64,000 nucleotides of DNA from Haladaptatus sp. QDMS2 (GCF_029338295.1 NZ_CP119791.1:1116001-1180000); one strand, 5' to 3'. Counted from the first letter of the stretch, positions 27,126 to 35,755 are shown. Program-made: numbers and translations. The notes: generated by a model not told the origin, from the sequence alone.

Positions 27126-28579
27126 TTTCCGTTTCCGCTTTCGCTGCTGCCACTTTCGACGCCCATCGCCTGGAACAGCTTCCGGCGCACCGCTTCTTCG
27201 ACGAGCTGGAGCAGCGTATCCCGGTTGCTCTCTGTTGCCTCGATACCCGTGAAGATACCGAGTGGAATCGCTACGCTCGCGTCCGTCGAGTGGCCCGTGG
27301 CCTCTCCGAGTTCGCCGAAGGCGTCCTGCAGGACGTTTCGGATGTTGAGGCGAATGTCCTTCGACCGGGCTGCGAGATAGATGGTATCGTCGTCAAGGGC
27401 GAACACGGCCGTCGTCGTGATGCCCTCCAAGTTCAGGAGGTGCTGGGCGGCCTGCGTGAGGGCATCGCGGTCCCGGATGAATCCCGCATTCGAGACGAGG
27501 TGACTCCCCTTCACATCGCGGTTGCGAATCGCTTCGGCGAGCACGTCGAGCGTTTCGGGGCTCATCGACGGCGATTCGACCTGTTCGAGTGTGTCGTGGT
27601 CCGCGAACGGATAGAGGTACGCCGCCGCCGTCAGGTCCGCGGGCGTCGTGTCGCGCTTGAAGTCGAGCGTCTCTGCGCGAATGCCGTACAGCAACGCCGT
27701 GGCAACCTCCTTGCCGAGGCTCAGGTCGAATTCCTGGACGTACTTCGTGAGAATCGTCGACGTAGAGGAGACGTTCGGGCGCACGTCCATGAACGCCGCG
27801 TCGTAGTCCGGGTCCGGTTCGTAGTGGTCGATGAAGATGTCCGCGTTCAGTTGAACCGCGTTCTCCGCGGCTTTTGCGTGGTCAACGAGCGCGATGGTGT
27901 CGTAATCGTCGAGTTTCACGTCGTCCTGCGAGACGAGGTCGATGCCGAGGAGGTTCACGAACGCGCGATTCTCCTGATGGCCGATTTCCCCGTCGTAGAG
28001 GATGTCGGCCTCGACGCCGCGGGCGCTAGCGATGGCCTGCAACGCCACCGCGCTCGCGATGGAGTCCGGACCCGGGTTGTCGTGGGTTATGATGGCCATC
28101 TTCGACTGCGTGTCGTCGATGACCTCGGCCAGTTGTTCGGCCTTGTATTCGAGTTCACCGCTTTCCAGTGCGCGGAGGGCGGAATCGGCGATGACCGACG
28201 ACGGGTTGATGACCACGTCTGCGCCGGCCTTCGTGAGTTCGTCAGCGGAAACGGGGTCAGATGCCCGGACGACGATAAATTGCTCCCCGCCGCGCTCGCG
28301 GATGTTCTCTACGGCCTCGCGATTCGCGGCGACGTCAGAAGAGAGAATCAGGATGACGTCCGTCTGGTCTAGGTCTGCGATGACGTCCTCCTCGCGGATG
28401 TCCGCCGTCTTCGCGTTCAGGTCCTGGTCGCGAAGGGCCTCTACGCGTCCGGGGTCCTGATCGAGAATGAGGACCTCTTTCCCCTCGCCCACCAGCTCCT
28501 CGGCGACGGCGTGCCCGACGCTACCACAGCCAAGAATCGCGTAGGACGACATCGAAGCCATCGTGATGCCTGTACTCAT
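27122..28579 (-). CDS. RCK-N (TrkA-N) / DHH-DHHA1 phosphoesterase fusion protein
   Basis: 485 residues. Residues 10-130 form a nucleotide-binding TrkA-N domain (AILGCGSVGHAVAEEL), followed by a DHH domain (HDNPGPDSIASA, FVDHAKAAE-type motif, IDHYEPD) and a C-terminal DHHA1-like domain. DHH-DHHA1 enzymes hydrolyse c-di-AMP or short oligonucleotides, and RCK domains govern K+ transport, so a link between K+ status and c-di-AMP is plausible because haloarchaea contain c-di-AMP. The start at 28579 lies 27-36 bases after TATTATAAGT. Confidence 0.85.
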   Translation of the reverse strand: MSTGITMASMSSYAILGCGSVGHAVAEELVGEGKEVLILDQDPGRVEALRDQDLNAKTADIREEDVIADLDQTDVILILSSDVAANREAVENIRERGGEQFIVVRASDPVSADELTKAGADVVINPSSVIADSALRALESGELEYKAEQLAEVIDDTQSKMAIITHDNPGPDSIASAVALQAIASARGVEADILYDGEIGHQENRAFVNLLGIDLVSQDDVKLDDYDTIALVDHAKAAENAVQLNADIFIDHYEPDPDYDAAFMDVRPNVSSTSTILTKYVQEFDLSLGKEVATALLYGIRAETLDFKRDTTPADLTAAAYLYPFADHDTLEQVESPSMSPETLDVLAEAIRNRDVKGSHLVSNAGFIRDRDALTQAAQHLLNLEGITTTAVFALDDDTIYLAARSKDIRLNIRNVLQDAFGELGEATGHSTDASVAIPLGIFTGIEATESNRDTLLQLVEEAVRRKLFQAMGVESGSSESGNGN

Positions 28580-28605
28580 CGTAATCGGAATATCCAGCGG
28601 ACGAT

Positions 28606-28615
28606 ACTTATAATA
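28606..28615 (-). promoter_or_regulatory. TATA box of the RCK-DHH gene
   Basis: On the minus strand the bases read TATTATAAGT, 27-36 bases upstream of the ATG at 28579. This favours 28579 over the internal ATG at 28561 and implies a leaderless transcript. Confidence 0.6.
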
Positions 28616-28834
28616 CCCACCTTTTGTCGCTCACAGGTGACGGTTTCGTCGCCCGAGAATACTCTGATTCTCGGTTCGCGCCCCGAGTAAATCCCTCTGT
28701 CGGCGAACCGTTATAACCCCCCTCGAAAACGGTTCACGTCAGCTGAGTAACCGGCTCGCTGTCATGGGACGCCGTGGCGCTCTCTACTCGAAACACAACC
28801 TATATTAATCAACCGCCGTAAGGTGAATTTGCGT

Positions 28835-28908
28835 GGGCCGGTAGCTCAGTTAGGCAGAGCGTCTGACTCTTAATCAGACGGTCGCGTGTTCAAATCGCGC
28901 CCGGCCCG
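28835..28908 (+). tRNA. tRNA-Lys (anticodon CTT)
   Basis: A complete 74-base cloverleaf: acceptor GGGCCGG (28835-28841) with CCGGCCC (28901-28907), D arm GCTC/GAGC, anticodon stem TCTGA/TCAGA with loop CTCTTAA and anticodon CTT at 28869-28871, T arm GCGTG/CGCGC around TTCAAAT, and discriminator G. The CCA end is not encoded. A TATATTAATC stretch about 30 bases upstream may be the promoter, with the motif CCGCCGTAAGGTGAA between it and the gene. Confidence 0.95.
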
Positions 28909-29084
28909 CTACATTCTATCGCGAGCAACTCCGCGAGCGATTGCTGTGCGGAACCGAAGCGATTTGAACTAGTCGAGTCGCAGCGGCGAGCGAAGCGAGC
29001 CGACCGTCTCGGCGTAGTTCAAATTCCGAGGAGACTCCGTCTCCTCGATGGCACACGCGGCGCGTGTGCCTCGCGTCCGGCCTC
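28909..29084. repeat. Palindromic stretch after tRNA-Lys
   Basis: No gene is seen. An 11-base inverted copy of the T arm (GCGATTTGAAC, 28959-28969) and a partial direct copy (29015-29026) occur, and together they can pair. Two perfect 9-bp palindromes with 3-base loops follow, at 29027-29047 (loop TCC) and 29050-29070 (loop GGC). The block could be a tRNA 3' trailer, a terminator pair for either strand, or debris of integration at the tRNA. Confidence 0.55.
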
Positions 29085-30149
29085 TCACTCCTCCAAAATC
29101 GCCCGTACATCGGCCCGAATCCAGTCCATCACGTCCGCCTCGAACTCGTCGGGGTGGGCGAGGTGGCGAAAGTCGTTCATGATGCGGACCATGGCGAGGA
29201 GCTCGTACAGTGGGTTCAGTTCTCGAACTTTTGCGACGCCGCTGGGTGCGGCAGACTCGTACCCGGCGAGCATCGCGTCTCGGACCAACGCCCGGCGGTC
29301 CGAAACCTCGGGGAGTCCGGCGAGGTAGGCTCCGCTGGTCAGGTACACGGCAAACTCGAAGTCGAAGGGGGCGGGGACGGCGAGCGTGTAGGCCCAGTCG
29401 AGCATCGCGGTGAGTGCGCCCGTCTCCGTGTCGATGAGGAGGTTGTGCAGGCCGTGGTCGTTGCGCCCGATAACGGAGTCGAACGGCCCGGAAAGGGCGT
29501 CGATGCCCGCGTCGAAGTGGGATTGGAGGTCGGGCGTCAGGTCGGAGAACCGAGAGTCTGCGTGTCGGTCGAGTTCGCTCTCGACGCGCTCGCGGAGGTA
29601 CGTCGGCCAGTCAGAACGTGGGTTGGCGACGGTGAGGCTGTCGAGGTCGCCGCTCGGGCGGTCGTTGGTCAACTCGGGGCCACCGACTCGAACGTGGCCG
29701 AAGCCATCGACCGCGGGCAGCGAGTGCAGTTCCCCGAGGCAGGCACCCAGTTCGCGGGCCAGTCGTCGGAGGGCGTCGTCGCTCATCCGAGTGACGTGTT
29801 CGTAGGCGACGTCTTCGCCGGGCAGGGGGCGCATGAAGAAGTACGGGGTCGGGAAGGTGTCGTGGTCGTCCGTGGCCCACAGCACTTCGGGGACGGGAAT
29901 CGACGTGTGCGACGTGAGCAGCGCCTGAATTCGGGCTTCGGTCGGGATGCCCCACGTCTGCCCGTCGGGTGAGATTTTCACGTACGCGACTCGCTCCGTC
30001 TCGTTCTGCGAGATAGTGGCCCGATAGACCGAGCAGAAACCCCGTTCGGCAGGCGTCGCGGTCTCGAATTCCACCCCCGACATCGCGGCGTGAACCATCT
30101 CCGCGAGCGTCGCGTCGGAAACGTCGCGGGCGTCGGGGACGTCGTCCAT
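29085..30149 (-). CDS. Aminoglycoside phosphotransferase (APH/ChoK-like) family protein
   Basis: 354 residues with a protein-kinase-like fold. The catalytic loop is RNDHGLHNLLID, in which Asp replaces the usual HGD pattern by one step but keeps Asp and Asn at the expected spacing, and LDWAYTL gives the metal-binding Asp of the DxD/DFG-equivalent motif. The family phosphorylates small alcohols or antibiotics; in archaea the substrate is usually unknown. Resistance should not be inferred. The N-terminal AERGFCSVYRA and AYVKI segments correspond to the ATP-binding loop and lysine. A single gene with its own promoter. Confidence 0.85.
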   Translation of the reverse strand: MDDVPDARDVSDATLAEMVHAAMSGVEFETATPAERGFCSVYRATISQNETERVAYVKISPDGQTWGIPTEARIQALLTSHTSIPVPEVLWATDDHDTFPTPYFFMRPLPGEDVAYEHVTRMSDDALRRLARELGACLGELHSLPAVDGFGHVRVGGPELTNDRPSGDLDSLTVANPRSDWPTYLRERVESELDRHADSRFSDLTPDLQSHFDAGIDALSGPFDSVIGRNDHGLHNLLIDTETGALTAMLDWAYTLAVPAPFDFEFAVYLTSGAYLAGLPEVSDRRALVRDAMLAGYESAAPSGVAKVRELNPLYELLAMVRIMNDFRHLAHPDEFEADVMDWIRADVRAILEE

Positions 30150-30313
30150 GCGTGAGATAACTTGTTGTCAAGTAGATAACTTTCGGAACGAACGCGGTGA
30201 GTCGACGGATTCGGTCACGGAGGCCCCGGTTCGTTCGCATGGTCGGCACTGAAGTTTTTATACGAAACCGAGGCAACGCCTGGGTATGCCCGCGAAAACG
30301 AGCGCGAAACGAT

Positions 30314-32491
30314 CTACGACCCGCGAATCATGGCCACGTTTCCCGAGGCGTGGCTGACGACCTGCTCGGTAATCACCCCGTAAACGATTCGTGCGCCGTC
30401 GGTTCGCTGTGAGAGGCCCACGCAGACCGTTTCGAAGTCAGCGATGGCATCGAGAATCGCCGCGTCGATGTCATCTGAAACGACGACGGACGCGTCGTAC
30501 TCGTCCGGTTCGAGCCCCGCCTGTGCCGCGATATCGTCGATGGCGGCCCGGCCACGGCGCTCGGCCGATGCAGGGTCGCCGCGAGGCGGGCGGACAGTGA
30601 GCAGCGTCGGCTTCGTCCCGCTGAGAGTCGCGAACTCGGCTGCACGGCGGGCGATGACCGGCGCGTTCGGGCCGGGTGCGACGAGTGCGACGGGTCGTCC
30701 AATATGCCCGTCTCTGAGCGTAACGAGCGACACGTCGCAGGGTGCGTCAGTGACAATCGGGTCGAGGACGGGGCCGAAGACGAACTGGCCGTCGTCGAGC
30801 GTCCCGTCCCAGCCGAGGAGCACCTGCGCCGCGGCTTCCGCGCTGAGCACGTCGAGAATTTCGACGGCGGTGTCCGGGGCGACGATAGCCCGCGTCCGCA
30901 GGTGAACGTTCATCGCTGTGGCGATGTCGTGGGCCGCTTCGAGCAACTCTCGTTGGTGGTCCACCCGGTCGGCTTCGACGTTCTGGAGCGGGGATGGGTC
31001 GTCTTCGATGACGTTCACGGCGACCAGTTCCGGCTCGCCATGGTCGTCGTTCGCGTGGGCACTCGCTGCGGCGAGCCTGAGAAGTCCGCCCTGCGTCTCG
31101 GGGTTTGCCACGGGAACGACGACGCGATACACGGACGCGGGGACCGTCCGGATCGCCTCACGGAGCAGTCCCTCGCCCACGACGCGCCCCCGCGCGTAGG
31201 CGAAGTACCACATTATGCCGAGGAGGATGATTCCAGAGCCGATGAGAATGATGACGGGGGCCATCTGCGAAACGACGACGGCGGCGAGAACCACTCCGAG
31301 GATGGGGACGACCGGGTACACCGGGAACGGAAGCCTGAACGAGGGGTCGTACTCGTCCGGGTCGGCCCGTCGAAACACGATGAGCGAGAGGTGGACGAGC
31401 GAGTAGGAGACGAGGAAACTGAAACTTGCCGCTTCCGCGAGGAGGGCAATGATGGCTTCGACGCGGAGGCCGAGCAGAATCAACCCGGCGGTGAGGACGC
31501 CAGTCGCGACGATGGCCCGGTGTGGCGTGCGGAATCGGTCGTGGCTCACGTTCAGCCACTCGGTGACGAGGCCGTCGCGGCCCATGGCGTAGACGACGCG
31601 GGAGGCAGCGAGAATCGAGGAGTTCGAACTCGAGATGGCGGCGATGACGGCCGCGAAGACGATGCCGAAGACGCCGGCGACACCGAGGTAGACGGCAGCC
31701 ACGTCGGAGACGGGAATCGGAGAGTCTCGCAGTGTTTCGTAGGGAACCACGCCGGTGCTCACGAGCATGACGAGCACGTAGAGGATGGTCACGAGAACGA
31801 CAGAGAGGAGCATCGACAAGGGAATCGTGCGACTCGGATTCTTGATTTCGCCCGCCACGGTAGCGATGATTTCGAAGCCGAGAAACGAGATGAACACGAC
31901 GCCAGTGGTCGCAATGATGCCGCTCGGTCCGGTGGGAGCGAATGGTTCCAGGTTCACCGGGTCGATAAAAAAGATGCCGACGGCGACGAAGACCACGATG
32001 ACCGCCGTCTCGGCGCCAATCATGAGGTTCTGGAGAGAGCTCGACTCTTCGGTGCCGTAGTAGTTGACGCCGATGAGAAACAGCAAGCCGAGGAGGCCGA
32101 GCGCGATGACGAAAACACGCCCATCAATGCCTGGCAGTGGTGCGACGATGTACTGGCCGAAGCCGACCATGTAAAAGGCACTCGCGAACATCAGGCCGGT
32201 CCACATCCCCCAGCCGACGATTGCGCCGAACAGGCTCCCGAGCGCACGGTTGACGTAGTGATAACTGCCGCCCGCAATCGGCATGCCGGTCGCCAACTCC
32301 GAGAGCGAGAGTGCGGCGAGCAGGGCGACGAAACCGGCGATGGCGTACGAGACGGCACTCGCCGGCCCAGCAAGTTCGGCGGCAATGCCCGGCAGGATGA
32401 AGATGCCTGCGCCAATCATCGTGCCCCCGCCGAGGGTCATGGCCTCGAGGAAGCCAAGTGTCCGTTCTAACTCGCCGCTGCCGTCAGTCAT
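30314..32491 (-). CDS. APC-family amino acid permease fused to universal stress domains
   Basis: 725 residues. The first ~440 residues form a 12-helix APC permease (MTLGGGTMIGAGIFILPG is the TM1 consensus with the unwound glycine region), and the last ~270 carry two UspA-like alpha/beta domains (for example PVANPETQGGLLRLAA and VVVSDDIDAAIL). Such permease-USP fusions are common in haloarchaea and are thought to couple cytoplasmic nucleotide sensing to amino-acid uptake. The substrate is unknown. The uspA-type gene lies 42 bases upstream on the same strand, probably in one transcript. Confidence 0.9.
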   Translation of the reverse strand: MTDGSGELERTLGFLEAMTLGGGTMIGAGIFILPGIAAELAGPASAVSYAIAGFVALLAALSLSELATGMPIAGGSYHYVNRALGSLFGAIVGWGMWTGLMFASAFYMVGFGQYIVAPLPGIDGRVFVIALGLLGLLFLIGVNYYGTEESSSLQNLMIGAETAVIVVFVAVGIFFIDPVNLEPFAPTGPSGIIATTGVVFISFLGFEIIATVAGEIKNPSRTIPLSMLLSVVLVTILYVLVMLVSTGVVPYETLRDSPIPVSDVAAVYLGVAGVFGIVFAAVIAAISSSNSSILAASRVVYAMGRDGLVTEWLNVSHDRFRTPHRAIVATGVLTAGLILLGLRVEAIIALLAEAASFSFLVSYSLVHLSLIVFRRADPDEYDPSFRLPFPVYPVVPILGVVLAAVVVSQMAPVIILIGSGIILLGIMWYFAYARGRVVGEGLLREAIRTVPASVYRVVVPVANPETQGGLLRLAAASAHANDDHGEPELVAVNVIEDDPSPLQNVEADRVDHQRELLEAAHDIATAMNVHLRTRAIVAPDTAVEILDVLSAEAAAQVLLGWDGTLDDGQFVFGPVLDPIVTDAPCDVSLVTLRDGHIGRPVALVAPGPNAPVIARRAAEFATLSGTKPTLLTVRPPRGDPASAERRGRAAIDDIAAQAGLEPDEYDASVVVSDDIDAAILDAIADFETVCVGLSQRTDGARIVYGVITEQVVSHASGNVAMIRGS

Positions 32492-32533
32492 GGCCCCTCC
32501 ACGCCCTCCGCGTGACGGGCGTCTGTGTCGCCA

Positions 32534-33241
32534 TCAGGCCACGTCCCGGACGATGAGCGCTGGAATCTCGATGTCCTCGATAATCCGTGAGGGCACGTCA
32601 CCGATGATGCGCTCGCGAAGCGAGGGTTCTGTCTCGCCCAGGATGACGAGGTCGAACTCGCTCCCGAGCGCGATGATTTCGGCCACGGGGTCGCCGCCCT
32701 CAGACAGCCGTCGGTGTATTCGGTCGGTTTCCACCCCGAAATCGGCGATTCGGTCGCTCGCCCCCCGGAGCAAGAACTCGCCCTGACTTGGGTCTGTGTC
32801 TTCTGGGATTGCGTGAAAGAGCGTGACCGTCGCCTCGCTCGCGAGCAGGAGGTCTGCAACTACCGAGACGATTCGTTCGAGGTTAACGTCGCCGCGCAGC
32901 GGAACCAGGATGCGGCCGATAGCAGTCGTGTCACCGCCGGCAAGCACCGCGTCGCAGTCGTACTCGTCGGCGATTCGGTCGATGGTCGCGGTACGGTCGT
33001 GGGTAAACACGAGCACGTCGGTTACGCGCTGCCTGCCAGCGACAATGTCCGCGAGACGGCGCGTCGATTCCGCCCCGTACTCGTCTTTGATGAGTGCGGG
33101 TTCGGCCTGGCTCGGCACCGGGAAGTAGCCGAGCAGGACCACGTCGATCGGGCCGAGCAGGTCGAGAATCGAGAGCGACGGCGTCTCCGAGGCGGAGATA
33201 TCGACCGGCACCAGAATCGTCAGGTCACGGGACAGAACCAT
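32534..33241 (-). CDS. Universal stress protein (tandem UspA domains)
   Basis: 235 residues from the ATG at 33241 (a TTG at 33265 is less likely). Two UspA-like halves: ILVPVDISASETPSLSILDLLG at the start, and GRILVPLRGDVNLERIVSVVADL in the middle, with a typical C-terminal GDVPSRIIEDIEIPALIVRD. The ATP motif G2xG9xGS/T is only partly kept (LGETEPSLRERIIGDVPS), so nucleotide binding is uncertain. It sits directly upstream of the APC-USP transporter and is likely co-regulated with it. Direct repeats lie just before its start. Confidence 0.85.
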   Translation of the reverse strand: MVLSRDLTILVPVDISASETPSLSILDLLGPIDVVLLGYFPVPSQAEPALIKDEYGAESTRRLADIVAGRQRVTDVLVFTHDRTATIDRIADEYDCDAVLAGGDTTAIGRILVPLRGDVNLERIVSVVADLLLASEATVTLFHAIPEDTDPSQGEFLLRGASDRIADFGVETDRIHRRLSEGGDPVAEIIALGSEFDLVILGETEPSLRERIIGDVPSRIIEDIEIPALIVRDVA

Positions 33242-33245
33242 CGTA

Positions 33246-33277
33246 TGGTATCTATTCGCATACAACTGGTATCAATT
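33246..33277 (-). promoter_or_regulatory. Direct repeat upstream of the usp gene
   Basis: TGGTATCTATT at 33246-33256 and TGGTATCAATT at 33267-33277 are 10/11 identical and 21 bases apart, two helical turns, immediately ahead of the usp start codon. They could be sites for a regulator of the usp-APC pair. There is no direct evidence for the regulator. Confidence 0.4.
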
Positions 33278-33425
33278 CATCGTGGCGACAGCACGGCAGG
33301 GAGCGTGATTTCACGGGCGAACTGCCCGAACACAAGAATCTAACCAACAATGTATGTAGAACCGCTACTGCCTTCACGCCGTTTGGTTCTCGTAGGTGCT
33401 TCGGTTCTGAGTGGGTCGGTCGTGA

Positions 33426-33881
33426 GTGCTCGGATTCGACCACGTGGCTTCGTGGGGACCCGTCTGGCAGAAAGCCATCGACGTCGCCTACGGACCACCA
33501 AACGACCGGGTACGCACTGGATTGGCCCACCAGACTCTCGGGACCACCGAGAAGCAGTACGTTGAGGTTCCCTACCAGTACGACGACGCATACGAACCGC
33601 CGGCATCGTTCAGCGTCTCCCAGGCCCTCCACGACAAGCTACAGGCTGATTTCTGGAACGTCAGCTACCGCCTTGAGATTCAGGGCGGCGAGACGCTCGA
33701 GGGTGACCACCTCGGTGGCATCGTCTCCCGAAAGACGTTCAACAGGGTTGGGATTCACGACCGGGCACAGGTTTACGAGTGGGATGGACAGGTACACACG
33801 CTCCGAACCGCGGACCGAACGCCGAAGTTCGAGGAAACAGAGTTGTCCAGGTACGACGCAGAAGCACTGCCCGGACGCTAA
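33426..33881 (+). CDS. Hypothetical protein, possibly a frameshifted secreted protein
   Basis: 151 residues from a GTG at 33426, acidic and beta-rich by appearance, with no family I recognise. Just upstream in another frame (from ATG 33350) is MYVEPLLPSRRLVLVGASVLSGSVVSA, which looks like a twin-arginine signal peptide and then runs out of sense. If one base is missing or two added near 33425, the signal peptide would join this body. So the gene is either intact from GTG or a recent frameshift, or the sequence has an error here. Composition is lower in GC than neighbours. Confidence 0.5.
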   Translation: MLGFDHVASWGPVWQKAIDVAYGPPNDRVRTGLAHQTLGTTEKQYVEVPYQYDDAYEPPASFSVSQALHDKLQADFWNVSYRLEIQGGETLEGDHLGGIVSRKTFNRVGIHDRAQVYEWDGQVHTLRTADRTPKFEETELSRYDAEALPGR

Positions 33882-34308
33882 CACTCGTTTTTTCGTTCGA
33901 TGGGCAGCATCGACGCCAAATTTCGCGAGTCTACACGGTTCGAGGCAGAATACCACGGGTCACCGGACCCGTGGGTGAATGCCGACCCATAGTTTCACAA
34001 ACAATCAAGTCGAATAGGGTGATAGTGATGGCGACTACTACCAAACCGCGTAAAAAGACCTTTTACGCACCGCCATCACGTTGCGATACTGAGAATGCGG
34101 TACCTCTCAAAACCCATTCAACGAGACTGGTAAGACGGGTACTGTCGGGTCGTGGTGGAGCGACCGACCCTCACGGACCACGCAGTGGTTCGGGTGTTAC
34201 TCTCGAAGACACGAGGACGCACGTCCGAGTGCGAGGGGAATTAAAGTCCGTTGCCGTGGCGGTGCAGACGTAGACACGGACGCCACGGGTCACCCGACCC
34301 GTGGTACT
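33882..34308. mobile_element. Possible relic or non-autonomous element bounded by matching palindromes
   Basis: Two 22-base hairpins, CCACGGGTC-ACCG-GACCCGTGG at 33953-33974 and CCACGGGTC-ACCC-GACCCGTGG at 34283-34304, are identical except for one loop base and lie 330 bases apart in the same orientation. Between them is an 81-codon frame (34028-34273) starting MATTTKPRKKTFYA, basic and poorly coding-like. Like-sequence subterminal hairpins are a mark of IS200/IS605-type elements and of the palindrome-associated elements described in Haloquadratum. No transposase is present, so this is a candidate only. Confidence 0.4.
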
Positions 34309-34827
34309 TCACAGCAGGTATCGAGAGACGAAGATGGCAGCGAAGACGATGGCGGGGACGGTGCTGAAGCCGGTCAAAAAGAGTACGACCAGCCGTCGTC
34401 CGGGCCGCCGAACACGAGTAGAGAGGAACGCCCCGAACGACAGGACGGCCGTCGGGAAGAGAAATTGCACGGCGTTGTCCGCGAGAAGGTAGACGTCGTT
34501 CGGTCCAGCGATACCGGGTTGGACGTACGGCCCGGTGGTCCCGAGGACGAACAGAAACCCGGCGAAGAGGCCGAATATCGAGGCGGCGAGGCTGACGGTG
34601 GCCACGACGGCAAACCACGTCTGGTCACCCGGTCTCGAAAAGGCGTAGAAGACGCCGAGTGCGACGATTGCCGGTCCGAGAGCGAGCGCGTAAACCGCTG
34701 CCTGTACGTGCTCTCCCCCGAGCGCGTATCCCGGAACGGCCGTCGCGATGGTGACCAGACACAGTACGGCGAACGTGACCGTCACCCAGAGCGGTCGCCG
34801 TGCGAGTAGCTGAAGGGCGATGTTCAT
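34309..34827 (-). CDS. Five-helix membrane protein of unknown function
   Basis: 172 residues with about five hydrophobic segments, short loops and a C-terminal RRPGRR patch that would be cytoplasmic. An ATACTTATGC box at about 34849-34861 lies roughly 27-30 bases before the ATG. I do not recognise a family; related small integral membrane proteins occur in haloarchaea. The right-hand palindrome (34283-34304) begins 5 bases after its stop, so it may also act as its terminator. Confidence 0.7.
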   Translation of the reverse strand: MNIALQLLARRPLWVTVTFAVLCLVTIATAVPGYALGGEHVQAAVYALALGPAIVALGVFYAFSRPGDQTWFAVVATVSLAASIFGLFAGFLFVLGTTGPYVQPGIAGPNDVYLLADNAVQFLFPTAVLSFGAFLSTRVRRPGRRLVVLFLTGFSTVPAIVFAAIFVSRYLL

Positions 34828-34888
34828 GTCAGCATTTCACGAGGAATTCGCATAAGTATACCCTGCCTAACGCTCCCCACGGTCCCCG

Positions 34889-35641
34889 TTAAAAGTCGGT
34901 CAGCTTCGCCTCCGTCGCCCCTTTTGCGTCACGACCAAACTCCGAGAGCGCGACGAACTCTAGGCCGTTGTCGTGGAGGGCGCGTTTCACGCGCGTCGAG
35001 GCCGAAGGTGCGACGAGCATCCCGCGGACGTTCTCGTTGGTCTCTTCGTAGAGCGAGACGTACCGCTGGAGCTGGTCGAAGTGGTTGAGCGTCGCCTGAA
35101 TCCGTTTCACCTCGATGACGACGGGGACACCCGCGTCGTCTACAGCGTAGAAGTCGATAAACCCGTACTTCGACTCGCGTTCGTGTTCGACGATGCGGAT
35201 GTTGTCGCCAAGCACGTCCGGGTTCGATTTGATGAACTCGTGCATCTCTGCTTCCGTGCCCGACTCCTCGTAGGTCGCGCCGTCTACGGCATCGAAGCGG
35301 GTGAGTCCGTAGGCCTCCTCGATTCTGACTTCGACGCGTTCGCTCGGGTTCGTCCGCCGGGCGAGGAGGACCGCGTCACCGTCGCTGAGGCGCGCGGAGA
35401 CGCTGCCGCCGCCGGGCATCCAGTTTACCGGCTTGTGGCCGGTTGGCTGGTGAACGAGAAACGTCCCGTCCGGCTTGGCGACGAGAATGCGGTCGCCAGC
35501 GGCCAGAGAGCCGCTCGTCCGCCCCTCGTAGGTGACTTCGCAGCGTGCCTGAACGGTGAGCATCGACCCGTCGCGGGCGGCCGCCTTCGCGGCGTCGACC
35601 ACCGCCGCCGCGTCTGGAGATTCGAGTTGCGAGATGGGCAT
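34889..35641 (-). CDS. nucS: Endonuclease NucS (EndoMS)
   Basis: 250 residues, typical length. NucS/EndoMS cuts double strands at mismatches (EndoMS) and single-strand flaps, and works with PCNA in non-MutS mismatch repair. The C-terminal RecB-like nuclease core is visible as YGFIDFYAVDDAGVPVVIEVKR, with Asp163, Glu177 and Lys179 as the D-(x)n-ExK metal site, and the N-terminal half is the DNA-binding beta domain. The C-terminal tail (EAKLTDF) may be a short PIP-like PCNA peptide. It is monocistronic. Confidence 0.93.
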   Translation of the reverse strand: MPISQLESPDAAAVVDAAKAAARDGSMLTVQARCEVTYEGRTSGSLAAGDRILVAKPDGTFLVHQPTGHKPVNWMPGGGSVSARLSDGDAVLLARRTNPSERVEVRIEEAYGLTRFDAVDGATYEESGTEAEMHEFIKSNPDVLGDNIRIVEHERESKYGFIDFYAVDDAGVPVVIEVKRIQATLNHFDQLQRYVSLYEETNENVRGMLVAPSASTRVKRALHDNGLEFVALSEFGRDAKGATEAKLTDF

Positions 35642-35755
35642 TCGTCTCGCATCTACGCTGCCGGACAGTCATTAAGGGTGGAGATTCCACCGTGCGTAGA
35701 ATGTCCCGACCGGCGGTGCGCTGCTGAGTTCGACACGTTGACTCGACAGGCTCCG

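Noticed and set aside
29085-30149. A resistance gene reading of the aminoglycoside phosphotransferase-like protein
   Set aside because: Only the kinase-like fold is evident; chromosomal haloarchaeal members are usually metabolic kinases and nothing here points to resistance.
30704-32470. A 588-codon open frame on the plus strand antisense to the APC-USP gene
   Set aside because: It is an artefact of high-GC codon bias on the opposite strand; the protein is full of low-complexity acidic residues and has no domain, while the minus-strand frame has clear permease and USP motifs.
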